NCBI GenBank assembly: GCA_900768725.1
Contig: CAAGDU010000153.1
Span: 1-25,451, forward strand
Origin: Bacteroidales bacterium
Lineage (GTDB): Bacteria; Bacteroidota; Bacteroidia; Bacteroidales; Paludibacteraceae
Length of the DNA stretch: 25,451 nucleotides
Direction: 5' to 3'
Made by a program: the position numbers and the translations under genes. The stretch's first letter is position 1; each line of letters begins with the position of its first letter. Of this stretch, positions 22,210-25,451 are shown one piece after another. The notes under the pieces are model-generated. The model saw nothing but the letters and a program-made list of their open reading frames with translations. It ran no database searches and had not been told where the DNA came from.

Positions 22210-24399
22210 TTAGTGGATGAAGAGCATCTCGCGGTACTTGGGTAGCGTCCAGAGTTCGTCGTCCACCACCATCTCCAAGTCGTCCACGTGCTTGCGAATC
22301 TCCTCCATCAGGGGCACTACCTCATCGTGGAAGGTGATGGCACGCTCGCGCTCGTTGCCGATATGGTTGGCTTTCGCGCGCAGTTTGTTCATCTGCTCCA
22401 CGCCCGCGATGATAGCACTCGCGTGGTCTTCTATGCGGCGGATAATGATATAGTCCTGCTCGTTGAGAGATGCCACCTCTGCCTCGGGGAATACTTGCTT
22501 CACGTGCAGCACGTTCTCCAGCAGCATAGTCTGATAGCGTTTCGCAGCAGGCAGCACGTGGTTAATCACCAAGTCGCCCAGCACACGGCTCTCTATCTGC
22601 AACTTCATTGAGTAGTTCTCCCATTTCACCTCGCAGCGCGACAGCAGCTCCGCCTTGCTCAGCACATTCGTTGCGCCGAACATCTTCACCGATGCATCCG
22701 ACAAATAACTGTCAATCATCTTCGGAGCGCTGGTCTCGCAATCTAGTCCGCGTTTCTTTGCCTCCTCTTTCCATTCATCAGAATAGCCGTTGCCATCAAA
22801 ACGTATCGCGCGGCAAGCGTTCAGGCATTTCTTAATCACCTTAAAGAGTGCGCGCTCTTTGGCTTCTCCTGCGGCTATCAGGGCATCCACCTCGGCGCGG
22901 AAGTCGTTCAGCTGCTCTGCCACCGCAGCATTCAATGCCAGCATGGCAGCTGCGCAGTTTGCACTCGAGCCTACGGCGCGGAACTCGAAGCGGTTGCCTG
23001 TGAAGGCAAAGGGCGAAGTACGGTTGCGGTCGGTGTTATCCAGCAGAATCTCGGGGATGGTGCCCACGCCGAGTTTCATCTCTTTCTTCGCATTGATGAT
23101 GATACCCTTATCCAAGTCGGCATTCTCAATCTCGTTCAGTGCCTCCGTCAGTTGCGATCCGAGGAAGACAGAGATGATAGCGGGAGGTGCCTCGTTAGCG
23201 CCCAAGCGGTGCGCATTCGTTGCCGAGATAATAGAGGCTTTGAGCAAGCCGTTGTGGCGCTGCACTGCCATCAACACGTTCACCAAGAAAGTAACGAACT
23301 CCAAGTTCTGGTAGGGGTTCTTGCCCGGTGCCAAGAGGTTCACGCCAGTGTTCGTACCAAGCGACCAGTTGCAGTGCTTACCACTACCGTTCACGCCGCC
23401 GAAGGGTTTCTCGTGCAGTAGCACGCGGAAGTGATGCCGACGAGCCACCTGCTCCATAAGCGACATCACCAGCTGGTTGTGGTCGGAACCGAGGTTGCAC
23501 TCTTCGTATATCGGCGCCAACTCAAACTGGTTGGGTGCCACCTCGTTATGGCGCGTCTTGACGGGGATACCTAAACGCTGCGCCTCTATCTCCAGCTCTT
23601 TCATGAACTCCAGCACGCGCTCGGGGATGATACCGAAATAGTGGTCATCCAGCTGCTGGCTCTTGCTCGAGTAGTGCCCAATCAGCGTGCGACCGGTCAT
23701 CACAAGGTCAGGACGCGCAGCAAACAATGCCTCATCCACCAAGAAATACTCCTGCTCCCATCCTAAGTAGCTATAGACGCGCTTCACGTTCTTATCGAAA
23801 TAGTTTGCCACAGCCACCGCCGCTTTGTTCACTGCGGTGATGGAGCGAAGGAGCGGGGTCTTGTAGTCCAGTGCCTCGCCCGTGAAGGCGACGAAGATAG
23901 TCGGGATACACAGACGGTCACCAATCACAAACGCCGGTGATGAAGGGTCCCATGCCGAGTATCCGCGTGCCTCGAAGGTGTTGCGCAAGCCGCCCGAGGG
24001 GAACGAACTCGCGTCAGGCTCCTGCTGATAGAGCACCGAGCCGGAGAACTTTTCCATCGGCGCGCCGTCGTCGCCAAAGTCAAGGAACGCATCGTGTTTC
24101 TCTGCCGTGCCGCCGGTTAGAGGTTGGAACCAGTGGGTGTAGTGGGTCGCGCCCTGCTCCATCGCCCATTTCTTCATACCGATAGCCACGCTGTTGGCGA
24201 TGTCTCGCGTCAGCGTCTTCTCGTTGTCCATCAGGTCGAAGAGTTGCTCCAGCACGTTGCTGGCGATATACTCCTTCATCTTCTCGCGCGTGAACACTTT
24301 CTCTGCGAACAGCACGCTGGCACGGCAACCCGTGGGATGTACTTGCACCGGCTCATGACCCCATGCGGTCTTCAAAGCCTCAAAACGAATGTTACTCAT
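22210..24399 (-). CDS. glnN: Glutamine synthetase type III
   Basis: A 729-residue cytoplasmic enzyme that makes glutamine from glutamate, ammonia and ATP. Its length and motifs fit the large type III family common in Bacteroidota: MKKWAMEQGATHYTHWFQPLTGGTAEKHDAF near residues 74-104, FPSGGLRNTFEARGYSAWDP near 133-152, ysYLGWEQEYFLVD near 210, KTRHNEVAPNQFELAPIYEE near 281-300, and HEKPFGGVNGSGKHCNWSLGTN near 331-352. The last includes the conserved nucleotide and metal-binding stretch. The ATG at 24397-24399 begins a family-like N-terminus. It has its own promoter 150 bases upstream. I saw no PII-type gene in the window, so regulation is likely transcriptional or through the nearby kinase; the latter is inference. 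Confidence 0.97.
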   Translation of the reverse strand: MSNIRFEALKTAWGHEPVQVHPTGCRASVLFAEKVFTREKMKEYIASNVLEQLFDLMDNEKTLTRDIANSVAIGMKKWAMEQGATHYTHWFQPLTGGTAEKHDAFLDFGDDGAPMEKFSGSVLYQQEPDASSFPSGGLRNTFEARGYSAWDPSSPAFVIGDRLCIPTIFVAFTGEALDYKTPLLRSITAVNKAAVAVANYFDKNVKRVYSYLGWEQEYFLVDEALFAARPDLVMTGRTLIGHYSSKSQQLDDHYFGIIPERVLEFMKELEIEAQRLGIPVKTRHNEVAPNQFELAPIYEECNLGSDHNQLVMSLMEQVARRHHFRVLLHEKPFGGVNGSGKHCNWSLGTNTGVNLLAPGKNPYQNLEFVTFLVNVLMAVQRHNGLLKASIISATNAHRLGANEAPPAIISVFLGSQLTEALNEIENADLDKGIIINAKKEMKLGVGTIPEILLDNTDRNRTSPFAFTGNRFEFRAVGSSANCAAAMLALNAAVAEQLNDFRAEVDALIAAGEAKERALFKVIKKCLNACRAIRFDGNGYSDEWKEEAKKRGLDCETSAPKMIDSYLSDASVKMFGATNVLSKAELLSRCEVKWENYSMKLQIESRVLGDLVINHVLPAAKRYQTMLLENVLHVKQVFPEAEVASLNEQDYIIIRRIEDHASAIIAGVEQMNKLRAKANHIGNERERAITFHDEVVPLMEEIRKHVDDLEMVVDDELWTLPKYREMLFIH

Positions 24400-24484
24400 A
24401 TTATTATTTAGTTGTTAGTGGTCTGTGGGTAGTGGGTAGTGGTTTTCGGGAGCATTCCGATAACGGGACTTTATCATTTTCAAA

Positions 24485-24508
24485 TTTACACATTTACACA
24501 TTTACAAA
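24485..24508. repeat. 8-bp tandem repeat in the glnN leader
   Basis: Three units (TTTACACA, TTTACACA, TTTACAAA) between the glnN promoter and its start codon. A further 7-bp duplication (GTAGTGG twice) lies near 24429-24442. Confidence 0.7.
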
Positions 24509-24524
24509 TTATAAAAATACAGAA

Positions 24525-24553
24525 GCACCCGATTGATTTCTCAAATCGGGTGC
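24525..24553 (-). terminator. Hairpin at the glnN transcript start, likely terminator of the upstream gene
   Basis: Perfect 10-bp arms (GCACCCGATT 24525-24534, AATCGGGTGC 24544-24553) with a 9-base loop, followed on the minus strand by a T-rich tract. Its first arm overlaps the last base of the glnN -7 box, so transcripts begun at the glnN promoter would lack part of that arm. It lies about 75 bases after the phosphopantetheinyl transferase gene. Confidence 0.65.
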
Positions 24554-24584
24554 AAAAGTACGCATAATTTTTGGAACAACCAAA
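24553..24584 (-). promoter_or_regulatory. Promoter of glnN
   Basis: TTTG (24581-24584), 20 bases, TACTTTTG (24553-24560) on the minus strand. Its spacer is the least like the others in this window. Confidence 0.8.
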
Positions 24585-24626
24585 TAAAATTGAAAAATTC
24601 TTGTATTTTTCTATATTTTTCTTTGT

Positions 24627-25259
24627 TTAATTTGATTTTTTCACGCAAATCGAGTAGATTTGACGGTCATTTACCGTTTCTATCTGATAATTTTCTCCAA
24701 TCTCCGTTGGAGTGAGTACGGAATGTAAATCGTCTATAATGCCGGTGCCTTTGCATTTCAGTACCGCCTCTTTGCGCGTCCAAAGTGCCGTGAACATCTC
24801 GTCCGGCGATTCTGCAGCGGCAATCTGCTTTTGCTCTTGCTCGTTCATCGTCTTCTCTATGAGCGATTCGGAGGGATGGCGCAGGGTTTCGATGTCTATA
24901 CCTACGGGGATGTCTGCCACCGCTACGGCGATGGTCTGCTTGCAATGAGAGATAGAGAAGTAGGGTTTTGATTCTGTACCTCCCCTATTCATAGCATTTA
25001 TATCCAATTCCGGTTTGCCGTATTCGTTATAGGCAAAGAGCAAATCGCCCTCTATGCCGTTGTGCGCACGAAGCAAGTCCTGCAACATCAGATACGACTT
25101 CAAGCAGGCATACTGCCCGAACGCGTGCTTATACTGCAACGCCGGCGCCCGCCGCTGCTCCGACACCCGCGGCAACATCTCTTGGACTGCCTCCGAAGAT
25201 ATGAGAGAAGGAATAGAAACGATTTGAATGTGGTAAATATCTTTGTTATAGGAATTCAT
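24627..25259 (-). CDS. 4'-phosphopantetheinyl transferase, Sfp/AcpT type
   Basis: A 210-residue cytoplasmic enzyme that moves the phosphopantetheine arm from CoA to a serine of an acyl or peptidyl carrier protein. The three family motifs are present: GKPEL (81-85) followed by YFSISHCKQ (100-108), VGIDIE (119-124) with metal-binding Asp122 and Glu124, and ALWTRKEAVLKCKGTGI (158-174). Between motifs 1 and 2 there is a loop of about ten extra residues (NAMNRGGTES) that looks like an insertion. The ATG at 25257-25259 is the only reasonable start. No carrier-protein genes are near, so the target is unknown; in Bacteroidota such enzymes may serve fatty-acid or aryl-polyene carriers. It sits just downstream of a 14-bp tandem repeat, where I see no clear promoter. 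Confidence 0.88.
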   Translation of the reverse strand: MNSYNKDIYHIQIVSIPSLISSEAVQEMLPRVSEQRRAPALQYKHAFGQYACLKSYLMLQDLLRAHNGIEGDLLFAYNEYGKPELDINAMNRGGTESKPYFSISHCKQTIAVAVADIPVGIDIETLRHPSESLIEKTMNEQEQKQIAAAESPDEMFTALWTRKEAVLKCKGTGIIDDLHSVLTPTEIGENYQIETVNDRQIYSICVKKSN

Positions 25260-25288
25260 GAGGTTTAATTTCGTATTGAAAACTATGG

Positions 25289-25451
25289 GTTGGAAACTTC
25301 GTGTTGGAAACTTCGTGTTGGAAACTTCGTGTTGGAAACTTCGTGTTGGAAACTTCGTGTTAGAAACTTCGTGTTGGAAACTTCGTGTTGGAAACTTCGT
25401 GTTGGAAACTTCGTGTTGGAAACTTCGTGTTGGAAACTTCGTGTTAGAAAC
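25289..25451. repeat. 14-bp tandem repeat running off the window
   Basis: Eleven full units and a partial twelfth of GTTGGAAACTTCGT, starting at 25289 and repeating every 14 bases. Units 6 (25359) and 12 (25443) carry the same G-to-A change (GTTAGAAAC), which suggests an 84-bp duplication. It begins 30 bases upstream of the phosphopantetheinyl transferase start. Confidence 0.95.

Noticed and set aside
24600..24626. Frameshifted end of the phosphopantetheinyl transferase
   Set aside because: The third motif and a normal C-terminal length are present before the stop, so no truncation is needed to explain it.
25289..25451. CRISPR array
   Set aside because: The units are contiguous 14-bp tandem copies without spacers, and no cas gene is present.

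Overview
The window reads as chromosomal DNA of a gut-type member of the Bacteroidales (Bacteroidota). The grounds are: eight promoters of the Bacteroidales -33/-7 type (TTG or TTTG, exactly 20 bases, then TAnnTTTG); start regions without clear Shine-Dalgarno sites; a type IX secretion sorting domain; a BtuG-type surface vitamin B12-binding lipoprotein; and a type III glutamine synthetase. I cannot name the genus from sequence alone.

Layout. 1-1100: the start of pyruvate phosphate dikinase (minus strand, cut by the window edge), with a nucleotidyltransferase/HEPN toxin-antitoxin pair 30 bases upstream of it. 1160-7120: a vitamin B12 uptake operon on the minus strand. It has a promoter, a cobalamin riboswitch, btuB (TonB-dependent transporter), btuG (surface lipoprotein) and two further secreted proteins, and ends in a terminator. 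7149-8770: a two-gene operon of secreted proteins, one with a type IX sorting domain and one with a C-type-lectin-like domain. 8770-9470: about 700 bases without a gene, holding hairpins and an 11-bp tandem repeat. 9470-11434 (plus): a Fur-family metalloregulator and a MATE efflux pump. 11458-16464 (plus): a galactan operon with endo-galactanase (GH53), GH2 glycosidase and galactokinase, in which polymer cleavage, oligomer cleavage and galactose phosphorylation follow in order. 16503-17342: dapF. 17617-24584 (minus): a nitrogen block of glnN (GS III), an NtrY-like sensor kinase and gdhA, each with its own promoter. 24627-25259 (minus): a 4'-phosphopantetheinyl transferase beside a 14-bp tandem repeat that runs off the window.

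The least expected material is not a new gene cassette but the repeat layer. Many intergenic gaps carry their own minisatellite (periods 7, 8, 9, 11 or 14 bp) or palindromic element, and several run into coding sequence. btuG appears to have repeat-derived segments at its N-terminus, in its middle and at its C-terminus. A 7-bp repeat supplies the last codons and stop of both the fur-like gene and dapF, and seems to lie in frame inside btuB. The gdhA leader holds six mini-hairpin units in the order A-C-B-C-B-A. The spacers of seven of the eight promoters are also alike: an A-tract in six and a T-tract in one, and six share a TATC-like block upstream of it. All functional names are from recognised motifs read by eye; no database search was possible.
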